Part shown: positions 1 through 16,959 of the stretch, piece after piece
How the letters are laid out: every line of letters begins with the position of its first letter
Numbering within the stretch: the stretch's first letter is position 1
Origin: Nelumbo lutea
Lineage: Eukaryota; Streptophyta; Magnoliopsida; Proteales; Nelumbonaceae
Length of the DNA: 64,000 nucleotides
Direction of reading: 5' to 3'
Assembly (NCBI GenBank): GCA_022828595.1
Contig: JAKGHH010000003.1
Location: forward strand, 18,786,934 to 18,850,933
The notes under the pieces: model-generated
The model's database searches: none
What the model saw: only the letters and a program-made list of their open reading frames with translations
What the model was told of the DNA's origin: nothing
Program-made: the position numbers and the translations under genes

Positions 1-186
1 CTCATGAGATTTCTCCAAGATGAAGTTTCCTTTCGTTTGAAGGTTCTCATAGTACACGTGTGTTACTTCCTTTTGCAGGTTTCCTATATTGACATGGCAT
101 GGGTGGCATCAAGACATGTTTGATATGTCCTACTTAATCCTATTGGATGTCCTATTATGAACGACTTTGGTTGATAGTATTTTTGG

Positions 187-298
187 TTCATTACCGGTTC
201 GTGGTGGCTTCGAATTCATTGCAGGTTCATGATGGTTTTGAGATCATTGTAGGTTCATGGTGACTTTAAACTCATCATAGGTCCTAAGTGGCTTGTGT
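187..298. repeat. 28-bp minisatellite, about four copies
   Basis: Four imperfect units begin at 187, 215, 243 and 271, exactly 28 bp apart. Each reads roughly TTCATTG.AGGTTCATGRTGG. The unit length is not a multiple of three and no open frame crosses it, so it is probably non-coding. Confidence 0.75.
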
Positions 299-510
299 GC
301 CGCCATGGGTGTTTCTGTGGCTTTGGTTTGATATCTTCATTGCCATCGCAGTCATAGTGAACAACATATACTTACAAATGTCAATAAAAAAACATTTTAT
401 TTATGTATATATAGTTGGACCGGATTAATCAATATTTGAATTTAATTAAATGAACCAATCATACTTTCAGATCTGATTTCAAGCAAACGTATATCAAATT
501 ATAAATATAA

Positions 511-755
511 GGTCCAGTTGGTTTGCAATTGAAATAGGAATCGAAATCGGAATAATCTATTCCGATAGTCTGTTTGGTTCAGGCAAGAATTGAAATTAGC
601 TGAAATGGGATTTTATTCCTAAAAGCGGGGGAGGAAATAACCAATTTCCTCAAATGGAGAAATACCATTCCACCAATAATAAAAATGAGATTTTGATTCC
701 ACCCAACCAAATAATTAGAATTAACACCTCTATTACCACAAACCAAATGAGCCCA
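511..755. mobile_element. Tourist-like MITE
   Basis: The left end (GGTCCAGTTGGTTTG) and the reverse complement of the right end (GGGCTCATTTGGTTTG) form an imperfect terminal inverted repeat around an AT-rich core. A TAA trinucleotide flanks both sides (508-510 and 756-758), which suits PIF/Harbinger Tourist elements. Superfamily assignment is inferred from the ends alone. Confidence 0.5.
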
Positions 756-760
756 TAATT

Positions 761-969
761 CATTGGCGGTTGGTTTCACTTGACTTGTCACTCTCTGTAG
801 GCCTACAATGAAATAGAACCCCCACCCGGACTCACATACATTTATGGATGATGCATGAATCATTTTGTGTATTGACCTATTCATCTGTCTCATTGGCGGT
901 TGGTTTCACTTGACTTGTCACTCTCTGTAGGCCTACAATGAAATAGAACCCCCACCCGGACTCACATAC
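761..969. repeat. Perfect 79-bp direct repeat
   Basis: Positions 761-839 and 891-969 are identical over 79 bp and are separated by 51 bp. Identity without a mismatch in non-coding DNA points to a recent 130-bp tandem duplication. Neither copy carries a coding frame. Confidence 0.9.
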
Positions 970-1688
970 TATGTTCTTTTGCATCTGTTACATTTACATC
1001 GCTAAGCTGACGCACTGAGTCAAATTTAACCACCTTCAAAATTGTTGTAGAATTAAGAAAGGAGAAAAGGTTAATTAAGGACTTACAAGAGGAAGCTTGA
1101 TAATGGCTGAATTGCTTATTTGCTTAACGATTTGTCTTTTATGGAAACATTAGAAACGTTTAGGTATGGTGTGAAATAATCACTAACAAACAACCAAGCA
1201 AAACAATAAAAATGGCCCACCACAATTGCTTATTCACTAAGAGACAGAGTTCAACCATTTCAGTCAGCTGCTAACTGGTCCTGGCTCACCATAATAATAA
1301 CAATTAAATAATGAGTGACCAGAAAGGGGAGTCTCTCTCTCTCTCTCTTAGATGTATCTATAATTCTATATCAGGGTTAATAATTATACAACGAGGTTCG
1401 TTAGGAGCATTGTTTGGGCCTGTTCAATGGTCCAATTTCAGAAATATTACCATTTCATGGATGGACTGTTCAGTCATTGACTCATTGTGAAATGTAAACA
1501 GGAACGGAAGAACTTCCATCAAAACCCAGGTTGAAAGTCTTGAATCTGGTAAATACCAACCAATTCTGTCTCTTGGTTTAATTTTGCTTGGTCAACTTGG
1601 GGAAGAGAAGAATTGGACATATAGCTTAAGCTGTTGTTCCCTTAATGGGTCCTTTTTATTCTATTTATCTTCTTGATTCCTGGTTAAG
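970..1688. other. Intergenic, no gene seen
   Basis: AT-rich sequence with a short (CT)n tract near 1332-1348. No exon-like frame or RNA gene was recognised. Confidence 0.6.
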
Positions 1689-1696
1689 CTCAAAAC

Positions 1697-1948
1697 CATG
1701 GTTTTCAAAACCGGACTGGACCGAACGATCGGACTGAAAAAACCAGGAGGTGACCAGTTCCGTTTTTCCAGAAAACTGGATTTTTCACAAAAACAGCTGA
1801 TTTTGGTCAGCAAACCGCTGACCCAGGTGGTTAACCGTTCGAATGGTTCTGACTTAAAAATTTTTATTTTTTTGTCAGAACAGGACCGTTCGACACGGGA
1901 ACCGGACCCCTGACTGGTTCATTCTCCGGGTCAGTTTTAAAAACCTTG
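1697..1948. mobile_element. hAT-type MITE, GGTTTT family, 8-bp TSD
   Basis: The left end CATGGTTTTCAAAACC and the right end (reverse complement CAAGGTTTTTAAAAC) form an inverted repeat. It is flanked by a perfect 8-bp direct repeat, CTCAAAAC, at 1689-1696 and 1949-1956. Eight-bp target duplications are characteristic of hAT transposons. A 71-residue open frame inside is a by-product of repeat composition. A relative lies inverted at 35970-36221. Confidence 0.8.
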
Positions 1949-1956
1949 CTCAAAAC

Positions 1957-2309
1957 TAAGAATTTCATCAATCATGTTTTGAAGGTAAGAATTAGAGAAT
2001 CTATAAGAGAAGGCACAACTTGAACATTTGCTACGTAAAGGCACAGAGTTATCTCATCCAATGGACAAAAAAGCAGGCTTAAATAAATAATGCCTATATC
2101 CCCAATTTATACATTGCAAAAAGAAAAGTACAAAGGAATTTTACAACGACCATATTTTTCATGAGTCTATGAACTTGTATGATGATGAAAAATATATATA
2201 AAAAAACAACAAACTCATGTCCAGGTTATTTATTGGACATGAACACTAAGAAAAATCTAATCATACTGGTACAAGAAAAGGAAATGCAGAAAATCAACAT
2301 TAACAGATT
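1957..2309. other. 3' flank of the EXO70 gene
   Basis: AT-rich DNA between the MITE and the EXO70 stop codon; it probably holds the EXO70 3' UTR (minus strand). No other feature seen. Confidence 0.5.
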
Positions 2310-4286
2310 TTACTTCCTGCGTGGGTTGTGCAATGATCTTGGTGAACCCTCAAAGAGATCCAAGAGGTAATTCTGCAGATCATCTGCACTGTACTTGATA
2401 TACTTGTCACTTTGTCGCCCACCATCCAGATGACTGCCATGTCTTCCCATGAATGTTCTGTATGCCTGGATCACTTTCAGTGATAACGAGATCCGTAAAT
2501 CATCTCGAAGCTGGGGATCTGGGATCACCCACCCCGTCTGGTTCTTGTAAACCTCCTCGAATGCGAGATTGAAGTTCCTAAACCTCTCTTTGAGAAGTGT
2601 TTTCGAGACAGAGCTTGAACCTGGATTACAGATCCCCTCATCTTTGAGTAAAGAGAGTACAGAACTCCATGCAGCTCTCTCATAGTTCATTGCATGCTGC
2701 CGGAATTTCCAATTGTGCTGTCTGACCCAGTTGTCCCCAAAAAAGGTCCCAAGTTCAGAGTCCTTAACCTTTTGAACCATGTAACAGATGTTGTTCATTA
2801 AGAAGAAGTGTTGCAAAGATACATCCTTATACAACTTGGATTTACCATCAAGATTGGTTTCCAGAATTGAAGTGACAGATTGAAGATGGCGAGCCATTGG
2901 AGAGGCACTGTAAGAAGAGCTTTCAGCCTCTTTCTCCTCTTCTATAACTGGAATTGCACTGTGCAACGATGATGCTAGATCAAACCCATCATTGTCATCA
3001 AGGACCAAATTAAGAGTATCACTGTAATCAGTCAAGGTCTTGATATAATTCATGACATACCTGGTTATAGGATGGATCCCTCCTCCAGCAAATGGATTCG
3101 TGGATGTGTTTGATCCAACAGCATTTTCAAATTCCATAAAAGTTCCCCTAATAGAATCACCCAATCTCTTTAGGACCTCACGGCATTCAAATTCAACACA
3201 AGAACCAGTGCAATCCGAGAACAAAGCATCTACATCTGGGAGAAGTTCTGCCAACACTTCATACATGTCAAGTAGCCGAAACAACTTTTCTGGCTGGCGA
3301 GATCCAATTGCTATAGCTTCACCAAAATTCAAGAGCTGCATAATTGAAGCCTTTGATGCCTCCACAAAACAAGTTGAACTAACTGATCCAAACTCACCAA
3401 AGATCTGGTCACAGAGTCGTCTCTCACTGGCAAGATACACTCGGAAGAATATCTTCACAGCACGGATCCACTTCTTGATATCACAATTCAAACCACTCCA
3501 TTCCATCTTCAACATGTCCTCGATGCTCAGTTTCTCCACTTCAAGAATGAATAAGCACTCATCCAAGGCCTCTTTGCGAATGCTAATATAAGCCTGGCAA
3601 CATTCTTGATCAAAATTTGACATGAACATTGCATTTGCAATGCACTTGAGGTCAGGAATTACATCTGGATGGACCAAATCTATGATGAATTCTTCTGCAC
3701 CTTTGCTACAACTATCTCTTCGAAGGGAATCCTCACCTGGGTCGTCCTCAACTGAGATGGTTGATTCCTCATCCACAATATCTTCTTCACAAGAGCGGAA
3801 GGACATATGTTCAGGTTCAAAGGGTTGCCTGTTGTAAACAAGAATATGGACAAATTCATCCTCGAGCCTCACCATTGCCATCTGAAGGACACTGTGGGCC
3901 TGACATAAGATCTTGTTAACTTCTGCATCCTCATTTGAAGGCATGCTTCCTAAGCTTTCTGCTAAACTTCTTACTTCATCAACGGCCTTTAGATACTCAG
4001 ACGCTTCCTCTGGGCTCGTTTCCCATATCATAGATTGATCAGATTCCCATCTTGTGATCTTCTCCTGAATAGAATTGAGGCGTTCTTCAATCTCTCTTAT
4101 TTCCCCCTTCTTGCTTGAAGTAAGCACAGTCATGCTGGACAACTGGGTGTCAAGATCTGTCAGGATTTTTCTCATGCCATCTGTCAAATTCTTGTTTGTT
4201 CCTAATGCCCTTACTATGTGTTGCGCTGCAGCTATCACATGCTCTTCTCCTTCTATGGCTGGGATCAAAGATTTGCATTCTGCCAT
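2310..4286 (-). CDS. EXO70: Exocyst subunit EXO70 (plant E-type-like)
   Basis: Intact 658-residue single-exon protein starting at ATG 4286. EXO70 is a peripheral subunit of the octameric exocyst complex, which tethers secretory vesicles to the plasma membrane. The N-terminal 170 residues are predicted helical and include a conserved-looking region ending NRQPFEPEHMSFRS, followed by an acidic linker (EEDIVDEE). The Exo70 fold runs from about residue 210 (LVHPDVIPDLKCIA) to the C-terminus, with conserved stretches such as LDECLFILEVEKLSIEDML, HPITRYVMNY and HFFLMNNICYMV. Length is normal for plant EXO70s (about 600-700). The N-terminal motif GEEHVIAAAQHIV reminds me of the EXO70E group, but the clade letter is from memory. 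An intronless coding region is usual for many plant EXO70 genes. No lesions were seen. Confidence 0.93.
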   Translation of the reverse strand: MAECKSLIPAIEGEEHVIAAAQHIVRALGTNKNLTDGMRKILTDLDTQLSSMTVLTSSKKGEIREIEERLNSIQEKITRWESDQSMIWETSPEEASEYLKAVDEVRSLAESLGSMPSNEDAEVNKILCQAHSVLQMAMVRLEDEFVHILVYNRQPFEPEHMSFRSCEEDIVDEESTISVEDDPGEDSLRRDSCSKGAEEFIIDLVHPDVIPDLKCIANAMFMSNFDQECCQAYISIRKEALDECLFILEVEKLSIEDMLKMEWSGLNCDIKKWIRAVKIFFRVYLASERRLCDQIFGEFGSVSSTCFVEASKASIMQLLNFGEAIAIGSRQPEKLFRLLDMYEVLAELLPDVDALFSDCTGSCVEFECREVLKRLGDSIRGTFMEFENAVGSNTSTNPFAGGGIHPITRYVMNYIKTLTDYSDTLNLVLDDNDGFDLASSLHSAIPVIEEEKEAESSSYSASPMARHLQSVTSILETNLDGKSKLYKDVSLQHFFLMNNICYMVQKVKDSELGTFFGDNWVRQHNWKFRQHAMNYERAAWSSVLSLLKDEGICNPGSSSVSKTLLKERFRNFNLAFEEVYKNQTGWVIPDPQLRDDLRISLSLKVIQAYRTFMGRHGSHLDGGRQSDKYIKYSADDLQNYLLDLFEGSPRSLHNPRRK

Positions 4287-5460
4287 ATCATAAACTGACT
4301 ACAGCAGCAAGAGACACAAAACTCAAACTAGACGCCAAATTTCCCAAAAAACAGAAAAGAAAAGAAAGAGGAACAAGACCTACAAGTTTGGCCAAATCCT
4401 GAAACACTTCTATGAACCAAAGCACTTGCTTGTATGGCAGAGACAGTACAAAGAATTCCCTATTCCATAAACTAGAATGAAAATGGAAATACAATAGGAA
4501 AAATGAAGGTGGCCTGGAAAAGAGATTACAAATTGACACGGATTAGTAACAGGAAGGATGTAAAAGATTGTCAATCCATACTACTCGAACTGGGAACAGC
4601 AGCAGAAAGCTTTTAAGATCCTCCCCCCAATCTCAAATCCCTGAAAATTGTAACAACAGATTAGAGAAAGGGGCTGAGAGAGACATGGGGATTTGGGAAC
4701 CAAGAAGCCAGAAGCAATACCAGCCTTCTCTAAGCTACTATTATAAGCTCACGAAAGGATCAGAGAATTTGAAAGAAATATATACCCAATTGGATTTCGA
4801 TGCATGAAAGGACCAATTTTTCTAGGCTTTTTGTATATACCCGAAAAAGTTTTGTGATCGATTTGATAAAAAATTAACTGGATGAGATTCCATCATCCAT
4901 GAATCACAAATTACAGAAAAAAAAAAATGACGGTTGCCTTCTATATACACCCAATTAGACAGTCTGCACCATGCCAAACATACTGAACCTAAGAAACGAA
5001 CTATCAGATGAAGAAATTTAACTTGCGAACCTACTCAAACACAGACCTCTAGCTCAATTCCGAACTAGAAAATAACTGACAAAGTAAAGACCGGGAGACA
5101 GAAGGGTTTAGGTGTACTTGGCGTTTATCGATCAGATTCTGTGAAAAATACAAGATCTCGATGACACAAACGAGTCCCTAGATTTCCGAAATCAAGACCA
5201 TGTTTTACGGAATGGGAAAAAAACTGTACTAGGGTTTCTGGACGTTGATGGTCGGTTCAACAAACAGACATCAAAGAGTAAAAAAGGAAGAAGCTAAAAT
5301 CTTAAGAATATAGGATTAGAGAGAGATTGAGCTGAACCTGAGGCTGCTTCTACTTCCTTCCGGGAAATTATGCGAAGCTTTTCTAAGCAACTTCCATGGC
5401 CGATCCCCTCCAACTACTTTTGGATATTTCTGCGTCCGCTTCTTTCTCATCTCCATCTTG
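4287..5460 (-). other. EXO70 5' leader with probable intron
   Basis: On the minus strand a donor CCTCAG|GTTCAG ends at 5338, and a good acceptor, CTTGCTGCTGTAG|TCAG, resumes at 4298, twelve bases before the ATG. This predicts a leader intron of about 1.04 kb (4299-5337). Leader introns just upstream of intronless plant genes are common. The transcription start, probably near 5450-5700, was not determined. Confidence 0.5.
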
Positions 5461-5699
5461 AATTTTGACTTACTGGTCTTGACGGACCCATTTTGTGACA
5501 CAAATAACGAAATTGCCATTTTCCTTATTCGCCCCCTTTTTTTAATAGAATTTGCCTTTTCATGGGATTCTTTCGTCGTGTGTATATTTACTAAAATATC
5601 CTTATTACATATACAAATTTTCAGAAAAAAGTCACTCTTTATCGTACGACGTGACGTACGTTGCATCCTTTGGGCTGGGCCTCCGGAAATGGGTTTCTC

Positions 5700-7399
5700 T
5701 CCGGTCTCCAGCCAACGTCAGACTGTCAGAGTACAGCTGTACATGAGAGAAATTTAGTAGGTGGAAATATGGAATCTTCTGTTTTAGGAACAGATGCTGC
5801 TGTTCTACAGGGCATCCATCACACGATGGGCCATGGCCCATGACCTGCCAAAAACATCCATTATCCATTTCTGATGATACAGAACTGCGAAAGTAATCAA
5901 GTAAAGCCCCCTCATGTGAGAAGTCTCTCTCTCATATTTTGATGGATTTAAGTAGGGTCTCCATGAAAAACTGAAAAACAGAATCGAGAAAACTAATCGG
6001 AAAATGCGATTAATCGAATTGATCGATTCAGTTTGGTGTTTGGTTTTCGGTTAACCTACAGTTAATCAAATTGACTGATATATATATATATATATATATG
6101 TCACATATTTTTTATATATTATATATAAATATATATTATTATATTTATAAATATATACATATATTATATTTATAATAATCTATTTATAAATATTATATAT
6201 ATATATATATATGTTTATATTGCATTTTTATAATTTTTTATAAAAAGACATGTATATGTTAATATATATGATGAAAATAATTGAAAAATACTTATATTTT
6301 TTTATTTTTTATATAAACTGTTATGTATTTTTTCTTTTAATAATTTATTAAAATTTTTATAAATTAAATGGGATAAGATCATATTCGGATATCCGACATG
6401 CTTTGGATTTAAATTGTCATTTGCGTGATCCCATAAGGTCTCGAATTGGACCAGATCTAGGTTTTGTATCATTAGATTGGATAAATTTATGCTAATTCAA
6501 ATCCAATTTAATCCATTTGCATCCCTAGTGAATGAATTTTTTGGCCTTGGCAAAAATTCAAGCATCTATAACCCAGGTTTGGGAAACTTATAAACCACGA
6601 AATCTTGAAAAAAAAAAGTGGATTGCTTTCCTGACTCTTTAAATTCCAACACTGAATGGACACATCTGTCAAAGAGAGATGCCGTTTCAATTTCAGCAAA
6701 TATTGTTGACCTTTCAAACCCAACAGTTTGATGTGTGCTGATTGTGAAATGATCTTGAAATCTGAGGGGATTCTCTCCCATCCACCCTTGTTAATGTTTG
6801 CATGAAAATGTTGATTTTGATTTTTCTAGGGTTTGGATCAGAAGGAAAGAACACCAAAGTGAATTCTTGCCAATGTTGAAATCCTTTGTTTGATTGGTAA
6901 AAGCATCAAACTGTCTCATGATCCTAAGAGGAAATAGAATTAATATGGAAAGCATTAAAGAATTTAATATCGGGAAATGTTGGTCAAGATTCCTCCAGCT
7001 CAGTATAGGGTGTTGAGTCAGTGGATGACTGTAATGGTCAATTCAGAAATCTTTTTTGGGAGGGGTCTTGTGACAAGTGTCCTAACCCAAATCTTCACCA
7101 TGGTCCACCAGATATTGGACACTTTCCTTGGAAGTGCTGATTTCCAAAGTATAGCTGATGGGGTGCTTAGAAAAGAGATATTTTCTCGATGTGGGAACAA
7201 CTGACCTATGGGGAAGGAACGTGTGGCAATTGGAAAACATGTGGACACCTTTTCTGCTATTTATAAGTCATATTAAAGCAAATGGGTTGATTAAAAATTT
7301 GATTAGGTTTGGGTTGTAAATTTGGGTTTTGATATTAGGTTATATATTTTTGGTTTAAAAGAAAAGATGTTGTATATGCTTTCCTACCTTTGCCCTTTC
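5700..7399. other. Intergenic, AT-rich repeats
   Basis: Holds a (TA)n microsatellite near 6077-6099 within an extremely AT-rich block to about 6350. A MITE right end (TTTGCATCCCTA, ending at 6527) has no recognisable left end. No coding exon was seen. Confidence 0.5.
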
Positions 7400-7407
7400 T
7401 TTCAAAT

Positions 7408-7721
7408 CAATGCTTTTGAATCGGCATTGACTTGGATTGTTGGACCGTTTGGCTCAAGAATCATTCATGCAATTGGTTCCGTTTTACTCTTAATCCATTT
7501 TTTAGTCAAAAAATATTGATCTGGTTAGTGACATGTTAATCCGAGCAATTGAACTATTGATCCATTTGATCTAGACAATGATTTTTAGTCATTTTTTATT
7601 TTAATTAGTTTTTACTTTTTTATTTTAATTTTTTAAATTTGGAATGGGCCATCCATTCAAACCAGATGGTCCAATTGGTGGCCAAAGCTATTCTAATTTC
7701 AGGTGGGTTTTTAAAACATTG
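7408..7721. mobile_element. hAT-type MITE, GGTTTT family, 7/8 TSD
   Basis: The ends CAATGCTTTTGAATCGG and (reverse complement of the right end) CAATGTTTTAAAAACC form an inverted repeat. Flanking octamers TTTCAAAT (7400-7407) and TTTCAAAC (7722-7729) match at 7 of 8 positions. The core is AT-rich with the GACCGTTTGG-type motif shared with the copy at 1697-1948. Confidence 0.7.
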
Positions 7722-7859
7722 TTTCAAACTAAATACATCCTTAAAGTTTGGTCCTTAACCCAATCACTGCATCTAATTTGTACCCCTGCCTTATCGGATA
7801 GTAAAAATGGTTCAAAGAAATTAGAGAGAGAGAGAGAGGATTGGTAGTTTTTTTTTTCG

Positions 7860-8030
7860 TGGATTTTTACTTGGGTGCCATGGTTAAATCTTGGGTTGGC
7901 AAGCATGAAAACACAGGTTCAAGTCTGAGACCAATTACTTTGTGCAAAAGGAAAGTCAAAGATTAGATCACATCCAATCTAATCCTTCCAACGCCGTATA
8001 GTTGGGACCAATATTGGATAATGGCCTTCT
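7860..8030 (+). repeat. Degraded tRNA-derived SINE fragment (Au-like)
   Basis: Contains a good B-box-like motif, GGTTCAAGTC, followed by GAGACCAATTACTTTGTGCAAAAGG. This order resembles the head of plant Au-type SINEs, whose B box precedes a stretch ending near TTGCAGAAA. The A box and tail are eroded. Confidence 0.45.
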
Positions 8031-8059
8031 TTTGACCATCTAATAGAATGCTTTAAGAT

Positions 8060-8587
8060 TAGACTTGGCAAAAAGTTGACCCAACCTGCGAACCCAACCC
8101 AACCCAACCCAAAATAATAGGGTTAGGGTCTCATATCTAGTTACCTGAATGTGAAAACAACCCGACCCGAAAAAAATTGGGTTGGGTTGGGTTGGGTCAT
8201 GGGTCAACCCGTTGACCTGATTGTCAAGTCTAATTGGGATTATTTATGCATTGTTAGAAGTTTTCACTCTTTAAATTTTTCTATTTAGTTTTTACTTTTT
8301 ATTGTTCTCTTTAAATTATTAAATATTTGAGTTTTTTATTTTATATTTGGAGTTTAAAGTTAATTCTTTTAATTTTGACATTTTTCATGTAATTTTTCTT
8401 TATTTTTTTAACTTTAATTATTTTTTGGGATGACCCGAATTGACCCATGGGTCAATCCTAACCCAAACATTTAGGGTTAGGGTCTAGCATTTGACAACCC
8501 AACATGAAACTAAAACCGACCCGAAATCAGCCCAAAGTACCTTGACCCAACCCGAACCTTACCCACCCAACCCAATTGCCAGGTCTA
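8060..8587. mobile_element. hAT-type MITE with perfect TSD and AACCC core
   Basis: The left end TAGACTTGGCAA and the right end (reverse complement TAGACCTGGCAATTGGG) are inverted. The flanks are a perfect 8-bp direct repeat, TTTAAGAT, at 8052-8059 and 8588-8595. The interior is rich in CCCAACCC/GGGTTGGG runs that mimic telomere or simple repeat. A second internal copy of the TIR (TGTCAAGTCTAA near 8223-8233) suggests internal rearrangement. Confidence 0.85.
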
Positions 8588-8746
8588 TTTAAGATCCATT
8601 TCACCACATTACGTTTTCTTTTTCTTCTTGATAAAATTGGCATGTTATATAGCCACACACCAGTAGTCAAGAAAATTTTGGCTGTCCAAATTGACAGGTT
8701 GGGCTATCAATAAGGCTATCTTCACATGATATATATCTGTGCGGAT

Positions 8747-8928
8747 CATGGTTTTAAAGAATAATCCAGAAATTAATCATGATTCGATCGCCCAAGTCAA
8801 TAAATCGTTTGTCGATTCAATAATTTTTGGCCAAAGATTAGGTTTGGAATAAAACGAAACCGATTGCCTAGATGATTACCGGGCCAAACAGTCCAAACGT
8901 CCAAATCAACAGTAATTCAAAAACCATG
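8747..8928. mobile_element. Short GGTTTT-family MITE
   Basis: CATGGTTTTAAAG at the left end is inverted at the right end (TTCAAAAACCATG). The flanking octamers GTGCGGAT and ATACGGTT agree at only 5 of 8 positions, so the target duplication is doubtful. Confidence 0.5.
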
Positions 8929-8939
8929 ATACGGTTGGG

Positions 8940-10190
8940 TGGTTGGGTGAACTCTTTGCTGTCGAACATGGACAGCCAAAGTCTTCTCTTTCTAATCTAA
9001 TGGACTTCAGATAGCAAGAATGACCCTTTTGGCTTCGTAGGCTATGATAAAGCAGTTAGTCAATTTATTCGCCAATAACAACATAAAGTAGAGAGAAAAT
9101 AAAAACCACCAACATTTCACTATATATTCCATTCCCTGGTATTGAATAGAATGGTGGAACAAGATTCATATATGGTTGGGACAAGGTTTAAATGACGATG
9201 ATTGATGATGCTGTCGATGATGAAGATGATTTCTTCATATTGACCACCCAAGTTAAATATAAGTCTGTGTTTGGTAAAAGTGCAAAAAGCATATGTATCG
9301 ATGACTTGATGTAAATGCAAATGTGGTCAAACAGTAAGAATGTAAATTTGGTTAGGTTTTGTATCGATAAATTTTGTATTATGTTTAGTTGTGATGGATA
9401 TAAATACAAATTTTAATACTGAAATCTACCTATATTACATTTGAAGTTCACTTTTATCTTTTTTACTCCCATTTTATTTTAAATGTAAAAATGTTTAAAA
9501 AACAAGCTGGAGTACAAATTTGTCTCGATTTAAGGTTTGTATCAATGTTTTCGGATGGTCAGACTGTTCAACTAGGGGATCATCCAATCAACTGGTTTCG
9601 TTTTACCTCAAACCTGACCTTCGATCAAAAACCATTAAATTGATCAATAACCCATTAACTCAGGCGATCGAACCACTAACTTATTTGATCCGTTCAACGA
9701 TTTTAACCATTTTTATTTTAATTATTTTTATCAAAACAGGACATCGTTCAAATTGAACAATCAAACTATTAACAAAAAAACCGATGGTTAAAATGATTCC
9801 GATTTAACAAAGCGCTTGACCCTTATGACTTGTGGATTACGATAAAGCAGTTAGTCAATTTATATGTCATAACAAGAGACAAGTAATACTACGGGCATTT
9901 CACCTTCCTGTACCCTCACCTTGACTAATTAAAAATTCATATATAGTTCCCACAAGGCTTAGGCTTAGGTGGTGATGATGACAATGACTTCTCTACATTG
10001 ACCATCCAAATTAAATATAAGTTACATACGAAACCATCTTGACTTTAATTTTCTCTCTCTCTCTCATCAATTGATCACTATAGAAAGATAGGATATGAGT
10101 ATATGACCCACAATTTTGACCTAGAGCAACTAGGGCGACCTTGTTTGGCTTAAAAAAAAGTTAAAATTAAACCTAAGGCATTTTAACATG
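8940..10190. other. Intergenic, no gene seen
   Basis: AT-rich DNA. A further GGTTTG/AAAACC-type repeat around 9530-9790 resembles the GGTTTT MITE family, but its ends were not defined. Two similar stretches near 9040 and 9840 (GATAAAGCAGTTAGTCAATTTA) are duplicated remnants. Confidence 0.45.
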
Positions 10191-10191
10191 G

Positions 10192-10280
10192 TTGTGGTGT
10201 GGTGTAGTGATAAGGTTCTTATTTGTCAGTTGCCATGTGAGCGTTGAATTCAGTTCTTGATAATAAAATGTTTTTATACA
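10192..10280 (+). repeat. SINE-like tRNA-derived head
   Basis: GGTGTAGTGATAAGG resembles a polymerase III A box, and GAATTCAGTTC, about 40 bp later, resembles a B box. The arrangement suits a tRNA-derived SINE. It is short and lacks a recognisable tail. Confidence 0.4.
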
Positions 10281-10289
10281 TTAACTTTC

Positions 10290-11060
10290 AAAAGCGCATT
10301 AAATATGAAAGAGGATACAATGAGCCCAAGATATTCTGTGATCAAGTAGTTACTTCACTTGGGTCCAGTTTATTACCATTTACAAAGCAAAAATGAACAT
10401 TAAAATACAAAGAGCCATCAGAATTGGTAAGATGAAATGTCTCCCATTCATCATAAATAATACCACAAATACCTCATAAACAATTTAGGTATTTTATTTC
10501 TATAAATAAGTAATGGGTTTTCATTATTTTTACAATCTAAAAGCTGAGGAAACCACAAACCTGGTTTTAAGTTGTCTGTTTTAATTTTCAGGAGTGGGCC
10601 TTAATGTTACATAAGAAAAACAGGAGACATGATGATCCAAGAAGGAAAAGAATTAATGTAGAAATCATTAAAAAATTTAGAATCAGAAATGTTCAGTCAG
10701 TGGGTGCGTGAAATGGTCAATTCAGATTGTCCATTACATAGGCAATTCTTTGGAGGGGCCACTCATGAGTTAAACTGTTAATTGTTCCAATCCAGATTCT
10801 CACTCTGGTGCATCATCTGGTCTGAGATTTATTGCATGAGGAAGGGATGACATGGTAATTAATTGGCAAACCTGTGAAGCCTTTTGGTGCCATCATCTGT
10901 GGTCTGTGGATCATTTTTAACTCACTTCTGTCACAATCTCGATTCTCCCTGTCCCCAAAGGAAAAAAAAAGGAAGAAAGTAAACAGAGCTTTTCCTGTTC
11001 CACCTTGGAGTATCACAAATTCAATTTGATGGTTGATTATGAGAAGCCAATATGATCTTC
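10290..11060. other. Downstream flank of the carboxypeptidase gene
   Basis: Non-coding AT-rich DNA. No exon or RNA gene recognised. Confidence 0.4.
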
Positions 11061-11272
11061 TGTGGATTCCCAGTTTCTCACCATCCAAGTCCAACAGAAT
11101 GCTGTAAGATCCAGCATTAGGGTTTTCTTCTTGATGAAAAATGACCCTTGTCAGTTATAAAGCAGTTGTGGATTCCCAGTTTCTCACCATCCAAGTCCAA
11201 CAGAATGCTGTAAGGTCCAGCATTAGGGTTTTCTTCTTGATGAAAAATTACCCTTGTGAGTTATAAAGCAGT
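11061..11272. repeat. 106-bp tandem duplication
   Basis: Copies 11061-11166 and 11167-11272 are head-to-tail and differ at about three positions. They lie downstream of the carboxypeptidase stop. A (CT)n tract of about 34 bp follows at 11418-11451. The duplicated unit has no coding frame. Confidence 0.9.
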
Positions 11273-11415
11273 TGGTCAATTAAGATGCCATAACGAAAAC
11301 AGAAAAACAGAAGTAGAGAGAAAATCAAGACCATTTTCTTATTTCCTCACGTTGGCCATCCAAATCAAATATAAGTTACAGAGGAAACCATCTTGATTTC
11401 ATTTTGTTTCCTTTA

Positions 11416-11453
<38 letters not shown>

Positions 11454-11535
11454 AACTTGCTTTTCCTTGTAAATTATAAATGGTATTTTTTTTGTCTAGA
11501 CTAATGAAAATAAAGAAGAATATATAATTGTGTTT

Positions 11536-16868
<5,333 letters not shown>

Positions 16869-16959
16869 CTACTGGTACAAGAAACAAGCTTACGAAGGGT
16901 GGAAAGTAGAACTAGCCGTGTGCGTATGGATACTAGTAGGATGTGTTGTTTTCAATGAC

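Noticed and set aside
3052..3591. 179-codon plus-strand frame
   Set aside because: Exact antisense shadow of the EXO70 coding region.
8090..8200. Interstitial telomere repeat
   Set aside because: The AACCC runs lie inside an element with inverted ends and a perfect 8-bp duplication, so they are transposon sequence.
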